From contig OX621167.1 in assembly GCA_951640195.1 (NCBI GenBank), positions 434,001 to 498,000 on the forward strand: a DNA stretch of 64,000 nt. Direction: 5' to 3'. This stretch comes from Porpolomopsis calyptriformis. Taxonomy: Eukaryota; Basidiomycota; Agaricomycetes; Agaricales; Hygrophoraceae. This document shows positions 44,709-56,144 of this stretch, piece after piece. The translations under genes were made by a program, and so were the position numbers. The notes beneath the pieces were generated by a model. The model had not been told where the DNA came from, did no database searches, and saw only the letters and a list, made by a program, of their open reading frames with translations. The stretch's first letter is position 1, and each line of letters begins with the position of its first letter.

Positions 44709-45661
44709 TCACCCAGACCGCAGAATGCGAATAACAAGAATCAGGTATACAACCCCGATCGCATATACAACTGTCACCGCGACACTCGGGATATATTCCA
44801 TGGCAAATCGTGTAGTGCCATCGCCTGTCTCTAAAAAGGAGGGAGAAACAACCGCTTCTCTGTTCATATGCCAGAGGATAAGGAGCAGAACTGACGTGGA
44901 ACAGGTTGCTGCCCTACACCAATGAAACGAGATTTACAACCTGGTTCAAGTTGTCTCCAGGCGACTCACCACCCAGTCCATATCGCTGGCAGAGCCAGGA
45001 GAACCCATACGTTCCACAACAGGCACCTGTCCGACTCTGAGTTATTCAACCTCTGGAGAACGCGAAGCACTCGTAAGTCTTCACATTCACCGCTGTCAAA
45101 CGATCGCTCACGGCGGTCCACATGCTTGTTCTTGTTACATTTTCTACGCTCTCTCCCACATTCCAATCTTCCTCAGATTCGGGAGATGATGTCCTCAGCG
45201 CCGAAAAATGGATAATCAAAATATAACTGTATAAAAGGCCGATGGAGGCGAAGGCCATTCCCAAGAACGCCGCGGTACGTATGAGAACATCTGTCATTAT
45301 GTTCGACAGCTGAAAAATTCCAAAGAGACTCCTGCGTTGGGAGCCCGTGAGGCAGAAGGTAACTCGGAGAATATATGCCCACGCACGATAGTATAAAACC
45401 AGACGCGACCCGCAGCGTTTTCCACTCCACAAGAAGGGAAGTCAACGTATTTTGGAATGAACGATCACCAGATGATGGGTTGAAATGGGTGGCGTAAATT
45501 CGAGGAAGGTGACAGAGGGGGACCTGGAGGACGGCGCCGTAAAGAGTGGAGGCGAGTAACAGAACCTCGGAAGGACGAGGGACATCAATACGGCGGATTC
45601 TTTCTATGACTGGAGCAATGATTCTTTGATAAGAGCGGGTGAAGATGGAAAGAATTGGCAT
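44709..45661 (-). CDS. Basidiomycete multi-pass membrane protein, function unknown
   Basis: Four exons (45661-45383, 45309-45112, 45034-44970, 44913-44709), 248 residues. N-terminus IRRIDVPRPSEVLLLASTLYG, then hydrophobic helices at about 35-60, 80-95, 105-130 (TAAFLGMAFASIGLLYSYIL), 165-180 (WNVWVLLALPAIW) and near the C-terminus (SVAVTVVYAIGVVYLILVIR). It resembles a membrane-protein family I know only as uncharacterised in mushrooms. Introns 1 and 3 have good signals; the acceptor of intron 2 is uncertain, because keeping the frame needs a GAG acceptor. The ends of the gene are otherwise consistent. Confidence 0.7.
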
Positions 45662-46485
45662 TGGTTGTATCTGTGTGTGCAACGATTTGCACTACCATGT
45701 AGTTATCGTAGTCTCCACCTACGGTTTAAATGCTCTAGGGGAATTGCCGTTGCCCCAAGGGTCCAATTGTCCGAAGGCGCTGCAGCCGAGTGAATTTATT
45801 TATTTGGGTGGATAGCTTAATATCTTCGGGTTCCCGACTTAAGCGGTGGCCCGGCAGGTAAGGTTTTAGAGCCGACCAGCCTCGCTCCCCATATGAGCTA
45901 GTTTCAGTTGGGTTACCCCACAGGACGGATCAAGTTGGGCCCTTCCGTGACTTGATCGACTCAGTACCGTTACCTTTAACTCATCCTTAACGAGAAGTCC
46001 AAACGCACCAGAAAAAATTAGTTTCGCCGTTTACACGCTTCACTGATTTTTTTTACCCCAGATCCCATAGGGGTAGCAGAAGGTCTGGTGTTTACTGCCC
46101 AGATATGAATTTGGAAGGAGGAAATCTTCGCAGATATTTTTGCGCGTTGCGAAGCCCGACAAGTGATAATGTTCGTTTAGGCCCCGTGGTTCAATTAAGC
46201 CGAGTTTTTCGGGGACCACATACGTAAGGACACAGCGGAGGGATGCGCTGATGGATGCCAGTTTGTATGGGCCACTGCTGCGCATTACCAGCCTGAGGGA
46301 GGGAGTGTTGTAATTCTATCAAATGTGGCGATAGCCGGTGAATGTTGATCATCAATTATGGCTCTCCGAATCCGGTCTCATACGGCAGTGAGTGATGCAG
46401 TGCAGAAATGATGGGGCAATTACGACATGGTGATATTGGAGGCATGGTACATGCGTTAACATGGAAAGCAACCAAAGGAGACAGG
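45662..46485. other. Intergenic, structured, no gene assigned
   Basis: Contains inverted repeat GATCAAGT/ACTTGATC (45928-45935, 45950-45957) in a GC-rich stretch and an isolated 81-codon minus frame (46040-46285). Neither could be tied to a known RNA or protein. Confidence 0.4.
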
Positions 46486-47207
46486 TCATGCTTCAGTAGT
46501 CTTCTTGGCCTTCTTAGTAGCCACCGTATCCTCTCTGCAAAGTGGTTGGTACATTTCATAGAGCATCACAACCGCTGATTACGCACCTGAACCCATTCTT
46601 GAACCGCCTCGATACATGCTTCAGGTACCGCATCCTGCCTGTCCCAGTCGTCTTTCGGCGTTTCGCCTTTTGTCCCCACTCATACGATCGCAGTTTCGCC
46701 GCCGGGTATCCGCATTGGGCGCATTCTATCACGGAGAGAGAGAGAGCAGAACGAATGAGGAAAGGGATCAGCGGCGAGTGGGGTTGTACACACTTTTGTG
46801 TTGTCTGTGGAAAGCGCGGTTTCCACAACGGCGGCAAAGCGTATGGGACTTTGTATGTCGCTTACTGTGTTGTCACGAACGTCTGTCAGAGCATGCATGC
46901 GGGCACAAGAAAAAGCCAACGCACCCAAAGGACGAGGTACCTTTGGAGGTGGTACAAAGTCGAAAGCAGTCAGTACACCTGGCCCATTAAACGGTTCGTT
47001 TAACCAGTCAAACACGAACCTTTCGTCTGCGAGCGAACAAAAGGTGATATAGGTCAGTTACAGCTCACGAGCAAGGGCGGTATCTGGGAGTAACATTCGC
47101 CATCCATCGCCTGAAACCGAACCGAATTGTCCAATCCAACAACATATAGATACACCCTGCTTGCGCAACCCCTCCGTTACCAGCCTGAAGCGAAAACGAC
47201 TCACCAT
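46486..47207 (-). CDS. RPL37: 60S ribosomal protein eL37
   Basis: Six exons (47207-47205, 47026-47020, 46940-46925, 46864-46794, 46725-46587, 46534-46486), 94 residues. The start [19 protein letters not shown] is built from exons of 3, 7 and 16 nt plus the fourth exon. Zinc ribbon CRRC...CAQC is complete, followed by [20 protein letters not shown] and [20 protein letters not shown], which match eL37 along its whole length. Each intron has GT-AG ends. The ATG is followed at once by GTGAGT. Nearly invariant protein sequence makes the micro-exon model convincing. Confidence 0.92.
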
Positions 47208-47358
47208 CTTATCGTCTTGTTGATTTTATCACACTCGTTCACTGTTCTTGAGAACTTGGGCACGTGGCGAGTCCGAGGAAGGTAATTTCCGCTTATGTCA
47301 AGTGTGGTCACAGCTCACAAAACATGTATTATCAACAAAACTACAATACTAGCCGGGA

Positions 47359-48759
47359 TCAGAGCTTGTTGATGGCGGCAGCAGAAAGAGTCTGGCCAGA
47401 TGCCTTCGCACGTTTGCGAATCATCTGACTAGACTTATTGCCACGGATTCCTCCACCCCACTGACGTCGTTGCTCCTCATACTTATCGGAGCTACATAGC
47501 ACACGCATCAGTATTCTACCCACTACATGCACACGAAAGGCGATACTCACAAATTCGCCTTGGCAGCACTGACTAACGTCGCCAGTTCCCTCTGGTCCTC
47601 GCTCTTGACGTCTTGCATCGTGAGGACGGCAGCGGTCTTCTTGTGCACGACAGCACCCAGTCTCGCCTTGCCCTTTACGATAACATAAGGAACGCCCATC
47701 TTGCGGCATAGGGCGGGAAGGAAGACGACGAGCTCGATCGGATCGACGTCGTGGGCGATGATGACGAGTGAGGCTTTCTTGGCTTCGATCAAGGCAATGC
47801 AATGGTTCAGACCGTATTTGACAAAAAGAGGCTTTTTGGAATCCTGCAATGTCCAATGAGGTTAACTTGGCGAGGGAAGAGGGATGAGTGATAGATTACC
47901 TTGGCATCCTTCTCCTTCTCTTCCGCAGCAGCTTTGGCGGCGGCCTCGAGACGGGCCTTCTTTTCCTGCTTTGTCTCCGGTCGGTATCTATCCGGAAATC
48001 GGGTTTGTCTACTTGGATGATCTAAGAAAGAGCCGAGACGCACTTGTTCATGAGCTTGAAGAGCTGGGTGGCAGTGTTCTTGTCCAATGTGTGAGAAAAT
48101 TGGGCGATGGCAGGAGGGACCTTGAGACGCTGGTTAAGGATGATTTTCTGGCGTTGTAGGCGGATGTATTCCGGCCATTTGACGAAACGGGTAAGATCGG
48201 TCTTCGGACGTATATCCTGGCCTACCGGCGAGTCACGTCGTTGTATTGAGCATCACCGAACAGAGGAAAGTGATGAAGAGGGATTACACACCGATACCAA
48301 AGTTCTTGGGAGTCGATTCAAATAACGGGTTCTTCTTGGTTTTGGGGGCCTTGCTCACTCCATGGGGAGCGGGTGCAGGCTTTTTACCTGTCCCTGGTTT
48401 GCTGGCCTTGGGCTGGTCATTGAGACGGGGAAAAAACAGTTGATCAGCAAGGAGCACTGGGGCCACAAAGCTGTCATTGCTTTCCCTCGGAGCTCTAGCG
48501 CCGGCAAAAAAAATAATTTTTTTTGCGAGCCCAGCTTAGGCAACATCTTCGCCACCAACGAGTGACTTGTTGGCGCAAGATGGCTCAGCCAGACGAAGAA
48601 CGTTGCTGATAGCCTGTGGATTATGTTAGTTGTGTGGTAACGTCATCTGCAATGGAGAGTTACCATCCATCTGCTCAACTAGCCAGTTTCGAAGATGTAT
48701 GCCATTTCCAGAGCTCCAAGGGTACACAGCAACACAGCAGACACTGAGTAGCTCACCAT
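47359..48759 (-). CDS. RPL8: 60S ribosomal protein eL8
   Basis: Six exons (48759-48757, 48412-48292, 48221-48044, 47987-47900, 47843-47551, 47491-47359), 271 residues. L7Ae-type RNA-binding domain around residues 120-215 ([39 protein letters not shown]). N-terminus [18 protein letters not shown] and C-terminus [18 protein letters not shown] are those of fungal eL8 (yeast Rpl8). The first coding exon is the ATG alone, followed by GTGAGC and a 344-nt intron; this exon is chosen because the next exon begins right after the Met and eL8 proteins start MPK. Other introns are 56-70 nt. Confidence 0.92.
48544..48581. other. Hairpin inside the first intron of RPL8
   Basis: CATCTT-GCC-CAAC pairs with GTTG-GGC-AAGATG around a nine-base loop (13 pairs, small bulges). 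Could be one half of an intronic H/ACA snoRNA; boxes were not identified. Confidence 0.35.
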
Positions 48760-49010
48760 TATGGTCGTCGATGGTGTCGATGATGATGGTCGGTTGTTAT
48801 CTTTGGCGATGACTGGCTTTGATTCAGGCTCCGACCTGCCCCTGCAGAGATGTTGGGCTATCGCCTGCGATGAGATGAAAGTGACTCCTTACACCCAACA
48901 CACTCCCTCAGAAATTCGTGTTTTCTCCTGAATTTATCTGCCAATCCGGCCTGAGCGTCAACTGAGCGCAGCAGTACTAATTGAGTTAGGGTTCCTCTTG
49001 ATCATCAACC

Positions 49011-51219
49011 ATGCCCTCTTCAAAGTACATCTCGCTCGCCTCTTCTCGCTTATCTTCGTTGAAGGACTACGTCTCTCAACACCGCGACGACTTGGGGGGT
49101 GGATCTCCCTCTCAGAATTTGAAACAATGGGCCGGGCAGAAGATAAGGAGGAGTGGAGGGAATACCCAACTCCTTTCGGGAAATGAAGAGATATCCTTGT
49201 TTCCAGGGTGGGCGGTAAGACGATACGATGCCACTACGGCCGAAAAACATAAAGGTATGCTTGTCCATCAACATTGTTCATGCTGAATGAATAGGGTGAA
49301 AATGTTTAGATCCCCGAGCCTATACGGTAGACGTCTTTGTATCTGGATATGCCACCTCCCGCCGCTCACCCGAACTAGCTACTCGTTCTCAACGAGCCTT
49401 TCTTCGGATTGCAAAAAGTATGCATTCTGATTTTTTTGTAATGCATCAGGTACTCAAGCAAATATCCAGCTTTCGCCTCCCTTCCAAAGCTTCCCTCGGA
49501 GCAAGAATCTCCCTCTTCGATTCCATTGACCACGTCCACCGAGAACCTCCTCGCATCCGTCACCCTTCCTCCTCGACCAACCGAAATCTCCGAAGATTAC
49601 GACGTCCAAGTTCTTGAACAGCACTTTCTTAATCTGAACACTGAGGATTTAGATGCACCCGAGTCGCCCACCGCTTCTATCCATTCCAACTCAAGTGCTC
49701 ACACCACGCCCGCCATTCCCTCGTCATCCACCGGACACTCTCTTTCCGCCGAAATTCGCAAGCTACATGCCAATCTCGAAATGCGGATCCAACCCTTCTG
49801 GTCCACGGCTCTCACATCTCGCACCGTGCGGATTCACATCCTCGCCCCGTCTCCTAGCAAAGAAGGGCCAGAAGACCAAGAACATCCACCTTTGGCCTCT
49901 GCAGACGTGCAGACGGACGCGAATGGGTTCTTCTCGAATACTTTCACGGTGCTCTGGGAACACCTCTGTAGCCACCCTGGAACTACGCATCTCGCCGCCG
50001 GAGATGCATGCGTCGAGCACGATATCTTTATTGTGGCGGAGATGCTTCCTCCCCTTCCTCCTCTCTCTCCGCCATCCGCCTTGTCAAGGTCTCTGCATCC
50101 CAATGCTACGCTTAATGCTTCACCTACTACTACGTCTACACTTTCCATCCCTCTCACGCACTCACCTCTGCGCGTCATTTCCGATATCGATGATACCGTC
50201 AAACTCTCCAATATAGTGAGTGGCGCCAGAGCAGTGTTCAAGAACGTCTTCGTAAAAGAATTACACGAGACCACGATTCCCGGTATGGGCGAATGGTATA
50301 GTAGCATGTGGCGACGCGGGGTCAGGTTTCATTATGTGGTAGGTCTCTTTTGACACCGTAAATTACAAGGTATTCAAGCTAATAATTTTCCCAGTCGAAT
50401 GGACCATTTGAGTTGTTGCCCGTCGTGAGCGAATTTCTGCAAGTTTCCCAGTTGCCTTCAGGTACTCGTTCTCTCTCTCTCTTCGTTTGTCTCTCGCTGA
50501 CATGTCATCAACTAGGTTCCATCAGATTAAAATCGTATGCCGGTCGCTCCCTCTTCAACGGCCTCCTTTCGGCACCCGCGACAAGGAAACGGGCCGGCGT
50601 TTTCGACATCCTCAGGTCCTTCCCTTCCTCACAGTTCATCCTCGTCGGCGACACCGGCGAACAAGACCTCGAACTCTACGCCTCCCTCGCCTCCGAGCAA
50701 CCGGCCCAGATCGTCGCCGTGTTCGTCAGAGACGTCAATTCGGTTGGGATAATGAAAGCCGTCGACGGCGTGCAAGTTCTTGCGGGGATGATCAATAGCA
50801 TCGATGATCCCACAGGTGCGCGAGTTTTGACGGACCCGGAGTTGGCAGCGTGGATTGGGAGTTCGTCTGCTGTTATTCCCGGTGGGAATCTCGTGTCCGA
50901 GCCAGACACGTATTCCACTACTTCTATCGCCACCACCAACTCCTCCTCCTCCTCCTCCACTACCACCACCACTACCACATCCTCATCCCTCTATACCCCC
51001 CCTCTCAAATCCACCACGTCGTCGTCGTCGTCAAAGTTGTCCCGCACCGGGGGTCGACCATCTTTGTCGCCGTCTGAGCCGGAGAAGAAGCGGCAGGAAT
51101 TGCAGACGCGGGTTTGGAAAGCGCGGATGCAGATCCCGGCACACATACCACTTAGAATCTTTAGGCGGCCGGAAGAATGCGTTGAAGCTCATGAAATCTT
51201 GGAGAAATTGAATGCTTAG
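49011..51219 (+). CDS. APP1: APP1-type phosphatidate phosphatase
   Basis: Five exons (49011-49254, 49310-49417, 49470-50338, 50395-50461, 50516-51219), 663 residues. App1 is a Mg-dependent phosphatidate phosphatase of cortical actin patches. The catalytic HAD motif DIDDT lies in VISDIDDTVKLSNI (about residue 355), followed by the conserved IPGMGEWYSSMWRRGVRFHYV, SNGPFELLPVVSEFL, SYAGRSLFNGLL and GDTGEQDLELYASLA. An N-terminal domain (FPGWAVRRYDATT, DPRAYTVDVFVSGYA) precedes it. The C-terminus is Ser/Thr homopolymer-rich then basic. Divergent from RPL8, convergent with the RTC4 gene. Confidence 0.9.
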
Positions 51220-51390
51220 GAAAATGTTATCTACGAGTCCTCTATCGTGTTATGAGGTTCTTGCTCTATGTACACACTGGTGTTATCTACGTACTATTCA
51301 CATCGCTCCTCATCGTGTCAGCGTAATCTTCGGACCTGATTATCGTCCGATTATAAGAATTTATGGGTGATAATTATGGGGTATTGCTTC

Positions 51391-54373
51391 CTACAAAGAC
51401 CTTGGGTCGTCGGAAGAATCGTCCAAGAGCCACTCGGAGCCTCGCATGAGAGACGACGAGGCAGATGAACGATCCTCATCAGACGTAGCAACCTCGGTCA
51501 TTGAACGCGTCCAACGATCACCCTTCGTGTCTCGTTGACCACTCGCACTACCATATCCGACAATAAAAAATAAAAAAACAAATATTTTCAAACAATAAAA
51601 AAAAAGCTTTCTTTGACATGCCACATCACTTACCAGGTTGTCTTTCGCGATTTCTCTCTTGCCAACATCAACGGCCGACAATTTTTCCTCTGGGCGATCG
51701 ACACGTCTGACCTTTCGTTCATGTTGGCCCGAGAGTCAGTAGCGGGATAACGAGTGGGTCGCGGAGTCAAGTCTGGATCCATCCGACCAAGAGAACTCTC
51801 AACAATCTCCACCTCCTCTTCTTCCTCGTTCTCATCCTCCGGTTTCGTTTTCTTCGGCTTCCCCCCCCGCTTTCGTGTAATCCTGCGAATGCACACATAC
51901 GCTAAATTATTGACGGGTTGGGTCGGAGTCTGATCTACTGACCCGCCAGCGCCGATCACCCTAGACTGCGTCTTTGTAACCCTTCGAGGCCTCTCATTGT
52001 CGGAGGCATCCGAACCCTGACCACTCTCGATCGATAACACAGATCCAGCTACCGACTGTGGCCGTTTCAGCGCCGGGCGGAAGAAAGAGAGACCACCCTG
52101 CTCATCATCGAGCTCGGTCATAGGCCCAACATCCCTATTATCAAGCAATCGCTTTGATTTTGCGTGAGTTGCTTCTGAGGTATGATCGGCCTTCTTTGGG
52201 AGAACCGGCTTGGGCTGCGGTCTTTGTGTGGATTTCGGCCATCTTCCTTCACAGGCATCTGAAATGTCGGATTCTTCTTGCATGAGCTGCCAATCGCCGG
52301 AGGCCTTCTCCTTCTCCTTCCCCTTCCGTTTCCCGTCCTTAGTCTTCCGAGCCGTTCTCCCCCTTTTCTCAGCCTCACCTTGGGTGGAAGGCTCGCCTCT
52401 CCTCTCCTCTGCCTCCAGCTCTTGCCTCCTCTTCATCGCTCTCTCCATAACAATCATATCCGCCGCCCCCATTTCCTCACCGTCCCCACCCGCGTTACCC
52501 CACTCGCCACTGTCTTCGGGAAACATAGCAACCCCATAGTTCGCGCTCTCTCGAAGAATCTTGACAGCTTCCGCCACTCCCCGATCGCCCACCAATTTCC
52601 TATCTTCCATGATGAGCCGCACGCCTACTTCGGGAACGAGAATGCGTTGTATGAATTGGCCAGGGGTTAGCGGTGCAATAATATTAGTGTCAAATTCGGT
52701 GGGAGGAAAGAGACTGTAAAGTGTTTGATGGATGATCACAGACCCCAACTCCCCGTAGCTGTGTACGGGCATTAGCCAAGGCACATTAAGACGACCCATT
52801 GGGGTGGATGAGAAATAGACAACGATAAGCCACGTACTATCCAGGCTGTGTCTTCTCAAAACTCGCAAACTGCCCCTGCACCCCGGCAACAATCCTGGAG
52901 CCACTCTTCTCGACCTCCTTGATTGTTTCCCGCCAAAAAACAGATTTGGCCCTTGGCCCTTGGCTCCTGCGGCCGTTCACCGCAGAACTGAAACCACTCT
53001 GATCATTAATCAACGCCTGTAATGGATGCTTCATCCTCTCTACTCTTCCCCTCAGCTGGCCCCACTCGATACTTTTGGGCCAGTCCCTCCTCTCGGCCTC
53101 AGGTAATATCTCATTCTCGAACCTATGCCGCTGACACACAGCGATGAACACCTGCAAGGGTGCGCGGCGACCAAGGGAATTGGCGGGTCGAGGGTCGGGG
53201 TAAGAAGACTTGTGCGCGCGGGAGAGGAGAGCGGTGAGAGTTGAGGTTGGTGAGGACGGGAGCTGTGCGTCGCAGTAAGGGCAAAGTGTCCGTGGGTCGG
53301 CTTGCGGGGAGATCATGGCTATGATATGTTGTCAGAGAATGGAAATAAACGTAGGAGATTGTGGGGGGGACACATACAAGAATCCTCGTCATCATCGTAT
53401 TCATCTTCTTCCGGATTCCACTGTACACTGTGGAGTAACATTTAGCAAAAAAAGAAAAAAGAAGGAAAAAAAAAAAAAAAAAAAAGCGTACGGGCATTGC
53501 ACTGTAGTCGGAGAAAACGAGATGGGCCTCATCATCTGGCTACTCAATGGGAACATCGCCAACTTTCGTGAAGCATTTTTCTTCGAGCCGGATTTTGACG
53601 GGCCAGGGGCTAGAGAGATTGATGGCGAACGCGATGTTGTACGAGTAGTTTCCAGCATCTCCTTGCTCATCGGGAATGGTCTGAGTCCACCACGGGTTCT
53701 GATTTCATCGTCAGGTTGTAACATGAGTTCATCTGCATCCTCGTCCTTCCCCGGATCCGATCGGTCGTCGCACGAGTCTGAATGATGTCCTATTGGAGGA
53801 GAAGATAGGGGGTGTGCGTGCGGGCAATCGTCAGGGCGGGTCTCTAATATTTTGTGCGGATCATATTCAGTATCACGAAGACTGATGCAGGAAAAAAAGA
53901 TGAACAGAAGAGAGAAACTGACTTGGCTTCGGCTTCGGCTTCGGCTTCCTTACTTCGCGAACAGAGCACGGCGAGGAGGTTTCGGAGCGGACATCGTAAT
54001 CTCGGTTTTTTGGACAATCCATCGGGAACCTCTTGGGTTGTCTGACTTTGATTGGCCTGGAAGGCTTTTTTTCCTGCCGAGGGAGGATATTGTCCAACGC
54101 AGCCACCACGCCCTTTTTCTTGCGAGGCGTCTTCGAGACCGCGCTACGGCCTTGAGACGGCCCAGATGCGAGCGAGTCCAATTCGTCATCACTCTCCCTC
54201 GCGGGTTTGGTCAGTTTATATATTCTCTTGGCCGTGGCTGGTTTCTGTTTTCTCCAATTGGTGGCGCCGAAATCTTGGAATGTATTTCCTGTTGGAGGTG
54301 CGGCCATCCGAAAGTGGGGATCTGTGGATAATGTCGAGCCAGAGCTGGCGAGCGTGTTCTCGATGTCTTCCAT
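51391..54373 (-). CDS. RTC4-domain protein
   Basis: Six exons (54373-53923, 53789-53492, 53427-53378, 53318-52838, 52758-51634, 51547-51391), 853 residues. The RTC4-like domain spans about residues 272-490: CPYCDAQLPSSP, then FIAVCQRHRFE, GSRIVAGVQGQFASFEKTQPG joined by splicing to YYGELGSVIIHQTLY, and TPGQFIQRILVPEVGVRLIMED. Yeast Rtc4 is linked to telomere capping; biochemical function unknown. The N-terminus is basic with Lys/Pro repeats (KPKPKPK); the C-terminal half is charged and disordered with several nuclear-type basic runs and acidic stretches. Intron 2 holds a run of about 20 A/T bases. Start Met54373 is the first in frame. Confidence 0.85.
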
Positions 54374-56144
54374 CTCTCATTCAGTCACATGATCGTGTCT
54401 AGGCATCAGTCGTGATGATAAACCCAAATAGAGTAGTTGGTCCGTGCGCTGAATTCGAACGTATAAAGGGAGTACAGATGGAAATGATATTCTTCATACT
54501 TACCTTGATGGCACAGGCCCCTTCAAGAACCTGGGTTTGTGGGCTGCGGGGACTCTCCATAGCACGGCGACCCTGTCCATACAGAGGGTCACTGTGGTTT
54601 GTATGGGCTTAGGCTCATGCACCGTCTTAATATTTTCCTGTCCTGCTTTGGCCACTCTGGCTGGGCAGGCTACTTTTTTTTAATGTCGCATCGCTGTTCT
54701 AACCCTAACCCTAAAATATATTTATTGTGAGGACGTTGATAAATTGTTGTGAGGACGTTGATAAACATGTGTACAGGGATGATCCAATTGCTGTACACAG
54801 CGTTAGGCAGGACTTAGCCAAGCGGTTGTTACATTCACTTTGGGGATGGCATTGTCGATTATGCAATGTCTTGCCATTTAGCCATAGCATTCTTAAAACT
54901 GTGTGGAGACACTAGCGCCAACTTAGGGATTTATACTGAAGTGGGGTGACACCCAACTTTGTCTTGGGTCCTGTCAATATCCCCGTGTCGAGGAAGGTCC
55001 TATGCCACCCGGTCCCATATCTCCAGTTCTAGCTGTCGACGTTGGGATGTACCGCCCCTCTTCGATTATATGTATGGCGTTGCTCAGCGCAGGGGTAAAG
55101 GGGAAGATATCACTATTGGAATATTTTGATTGCATTCCAAAATATTCCATCCTCGACGATTCTAGCAACGAATCTGATGATCCTCGTGATGGAGACCATG
55201 GACGGCAGAGGGTGATCTCACAGGTCAAAGTATCAGATGTGGCAATGGATGTTCCTCGGGGGGACTTCCCCTGAAACAGTGGCTGCAGAAAGGCGAGTTG
55301 TATGCATGCGAGGCTAGCCAAGACAAAAATTAAATTTTCTGGTCTTTCGATACCGTGCTGTACCCACCCGTGGCAGGGTGTGTTAAACTGGCTAGTAAAA
55401 CTGTTCTTGGCTTGTTGAAATTCGGCGGCGGCAATGAGGATGTATAGAGAACCGCTTCGATTCGTCTCCCAGAAAACCAGCCATCATTACCACCAAGAGT
55501 CGAATTACCACCCCGCGGTGCATCGACCCAATATATTATCGGCCAAAAGCATACAAGTAAAGCTCTGCCCAAGCCATGTCCAAGAGTACCGATTAATCGA
55601 ATATAAAATTTTCCTTTTGACGAAACGAAAAAATGAGTCCTTCGCTTTAAGCAGAAGTCAGTTGGACGTACAAGAAAAATAAGTTTTTAAAAAAAACTCA
55701 CCGTGCAGCCCATTCGGAGATGGAGATCAGGGCTAAAGAAGGTGGGAGCAAGAGGTGGGAGGGGAGAGGTGGGGTAGGGTGGGGGGGATCACCCATAATT
55801 CACACGGCACGCCATTTGCATCGAAAAGATGCAAGCGGATTTTATGCCTTTTCACGCGCGTGGAACTCGGGCGCCTTTGGGATCCAATAATACCTAAAAC
55901 TTCAAAAAAAAAAAAAGTCGTTATTCGCTACTCACGCCGCTAGATCAGCTCCCACGGCTGCAGAAGAGAGAAGGGGAAAAAAAAAACAATTGTGGAGGGG
56001 GGGGGGGAGAGAGAAAAGTCCATTTGGGAAGTCGAAATTAAAAAAAAAGGTGCATGTGGCACATAATAAGCTTACCAGACAGAACAAAAAAGCCGAGGCA
56101 AAAAAAACAGCGAGAGGATTAGTTCCAATAACCCTCCAGGCAAC
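54374..56144. other. Gene-poor stretch with telomere-like and direct repeats
   Basis: Only short frames (longest 115 codons, minus, 54974-55321, no family recognised). Holds CTAACCCTAACCCTAA (54699-54714) and a tandem pair of an 18-bp unit TGTGAGGACGTTGATAAA (near 54727 and 54746). Many A and G runs toward 56 kb. Confidence 0.5.

Noticed and set aside
44289..44834. Plus-strand 181-codon frame
   Set aside because: It overlaps, on the opposite strand, the last exon of the membrane-protein gene and the iron regulator upstream region; composition is not protein-like.
54974..55321. Minus-strand 115-codon frame as a gene
   Set aside because: No family recognised, no start context, and lies in a repeat-bearing gene-poor stretch; kept only as a note.
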